Shown here: positions 62,332-64,000 of the stretch, in pieces
Layout of the letters: each line of letters begins with the position of its first letter
Numbering within the stretch: the stretch's first letter is position 1
From: Acidimicrobiia bacterium
GTDB taxonomy: Bacteria > Actinomycetota > Acidimicrobiia > Acidimicrobiales > AC-14
Direction of reading: 5' to 3'
Length of the DNA stretch: 64,000 bases
NCBI GenBank assembly: GCA_023264995.1
Contig: JAHFUR010000007.1
Coordinates: 1-64,000 of the forward strand
Position numbers and translations under genes: made by a program
The notes under the pieces: generated by a model
The model's input: the letters and a program-made list of their open reading frames with translations, nothing else
What the model was told of the DNA's origin: nothing
Databases searched by the model: none

Positions 62332-63873
62332 GTGTACGACTATGTGATCGTGGGCGGCGGAACGGCGGGTTCCGTGATCGCGGCCCGGCTCACCGAGGAC
62401 CCCGGCGTCTCGGTGCTCGTGCTCGAGGCCGGGCCGGATTTCGCGGACGTGGAAAGCCTCCCCCACGACGTCGCCTACGCCTACGCAGTGTCGGTGAAGG
62501 ACCACGACTGGGGCTACAGGGCCGAGGCCGTGCCAGGGAGGTACATCGACTACGCCCGAGGCCGGGTGATCGGCGGCTGCTCGTCGATCAACGGCACGAT
62601 CGCTCTCAGGGGCATGCCGTCGGACTACGACGAATGGGCCAGCCTCGGCAACGACGAGTGGTCATGGGAGAGGACCCTGCCCTACTTCCTGAAGATCGAG
62701 AACGATCAGGACTTTCCCGACCGCGAGTTCCACGGCGACGCCGGCCCGCTGCCGATCGTACGGACCCCTGACGACGAACTGGTACCGCTCCAGAAGGCCT
62801 TTCTTCGCGCCTGTGTCGCCAACGGCTTGGACTACGTGGCCGATCACAACGACCCGGCCACCAGCGGCGTCGGGCCGATCCCTATGAACCGCCGCGGTGA
62901 GCTGCGGGTCTCGGCGGCCGTCGCTTGGCTGAACCCGGCCCGAGGCCGTCCCAACCTCGAGATCCGCGACCGCTGCCTGGTTAACCGCGTCGTGTTCGAG
63001 GGCGCCCGTGCGACCGGTGTGGAGATCGTCGGCAACGACGGTCGGGCCGAGGTGATCGAGGCGGGCGCCGTGGTCCTGTCCGCCGGCGCACTGGGCTCAC
63101 CCAGCATCCTCTTGCGCTCCGGCGTCGGCCCTACGGCTGAGCTGGACCGCCTCGGGGTCCCGACGGTTCGCGTTGCCCCCGGCGTCGGCGAGAACCTCAC
63201 CGAGCACCAGCAGATCTTCGTCGCCTTCATCCCCAAGGAGGGGGTGACGAACCACTCCCTGCCCGACGTCCAGCTTGTCGTGGATTACACGGCGGCCGGC
63301 AGCGACAAGTTCAACGACATGCAGATCTACTGCGTCAACAAGTTCGGCAAGGAGCGGTTCCCCAAGCTCGAGTCCGTCCTAGGCGACGTGGACCTGCTCT
63401 TCGCGGTCATGCTCGTGCTGAACCGGGCTAAGTCACGGGGCCGTCTCACCCTCGCATCGGCCGACCCGTCGGCGGCCCCCGAGGTGGCGCTGAACTGCTT
63501 CGACCACCCGCACGACATGGAGCGCATCCGAGAGGGACTGAGGCGGTGCTGGGCCATCGGGAACTCTGATGACATCAAGGCGATGTCGGTCGGGATCGCC
63601 GTGCTCAATCAGGAGACCGTCGACGACGACGAGAAGCTCTCGGACTATGTGGCGTCCAACAGCGCCACGATCTGGCACCCTGTGGGCACATGCAAGATGG
63701 GCCCCGCGAGCGACGATATGGCCGTGGTCGACCAGTACGGGCGGGTGCACGGTCTGCAGAACCTGCGTGTGGCTGACGCGTCGATCTTCCCCGAGCACGT
63801 CAGCCGCAACCCCATGTTGACCACCCTCGTCATCGGCGAACGGGTGGCCGAGTGGATCGGGAGCGGTCGGTGA
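62332..63873 (+). CDS. GMC-family FAD-dependent oxidoreductase
   Basis: VYDYVIVGGGTAGSVIAARLTEDPGVSVLVLEAGPD...RGRVIGGCSSINGTIALRG...ATIWHPVGTCKMG...NLRVADASIFPEHVSRNPMLTTLVIGERVAE. Confidence 0.94.
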   Translation: MYDYVIVGGGTAGSVIAARLTEDPGVSVLVLEAGPDFADVESLPHDVAYAYAVSVKDHDWGYRAEAVPGRYIDYARGRVIGGCSSINGTIALRGMPSDYDEWASLGNDEWSWERTLPYFLKIENDQDFPDREFHGDAGPLPIVRTPDDELVPLQKAFLRACVANGLDYVADHNDPATSGVGPIPMNRRGELRVSAAVAWLNPARGRPNLEIRDRCLVNRVVFEGARATGVEIVGNDGRAEVIEAGAVVLSAGALGSPSILLRSGVGPTAELDRLGVPTVRVAPGVGENLTEHQQIFVAFIPKEGVTNHSLPDVQLVVDYTAAGSDKFNDMQIYCVNKFGKERFPKLESVLGDVDLLFAVMLVLNRAKSRGRLTLASADPSAAPEVALNCFDHPHDMERIREGLRRCWAIGNSDDIKAMSVGIAVLNQETVDDDEKLSDYVASNSATIWHPVGTCKMGPASDDMAVVDQYGRVHGLQNLRVADASIFPEHVSRNPMLTTLVIGERVAEWIGSGR

Positions 63874-64000
63874 GCCAGGCCCTCGGTGCGGAGCGGTCCC
63901 TCGCCCGACGCTACTTCGAGGACATCTTCAACGCGGGAGAGCTCGCGGTGACCGACGAGATCCTCGATCCCGACATCTCCTTCATCGGCCCGATCACCCC
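63870..64000 (+). CDS. SnoaL-like/ester-cyclase family protein (partial, runs off the right edge)
   Basis: VSQALGAERSLARRYFEDIFNAGELAVTDEILDPDISFIGPITP; GTGA overlap with the GMC gene. Confidence 0.65.
   Translation, partial: MSQALGAERSLARRYFEDIFNAGELAVTDEILDPDISFIGPIT

Overview
High-GC actinobacterial-type chromosomal window, read by eye from the sequence and the supplied ORF track; no searches were run. The backbone is a large cobalamin (B12) locus in several blocks: minus-strand cobI-cobM-cbiD-cbiET-cbiG (1-4197) behind a B12 riboswitch; cobB/cbiA (13834-15189); cobO plus two deviant-Walker ATPases (23325-25700); and a plus-strand cbiZ-cobU-cobS-cbiB-cobC-cobQ-cobN-chlI/D operon (25927-36098) behind a second B12 riboswitch. 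Between the first two blocks lies an accessory module: a divergent pair of operons, one with a cytoplasmic-looking S8 protease followed by a peptide-type ABC importer without ATPases, the other with a TPR-CHAT protease, an ECF-type sigma factor and a small protein of unknown function. Its content resembles a CRISPR-free counterpart of the Craspase/CASP-sigma arrangement and is my main candidate for an undescribed system. Other content: ccdA/tlpA, a 1716-aa beta-helix/Ig-like/Thr-rich/multi-TM surface protein, NADPH:F420 oxidoreductase and MshC-like genes, a MoxR-DUF58-DUF4129-SpoIIM-RDD block, fetAB, and thrS-HIT. From about 52.5 to 61.6 kb there is an accessory zone with three toxin-antitoxin modules, two truncated PIN genes, a broken NucA/NucB-type toxin next to a possible immunity gene, and direct repeats that may mark rearrangement boundaries. 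No tRNA, rRNA, CRISPR array or transposase was recognised.
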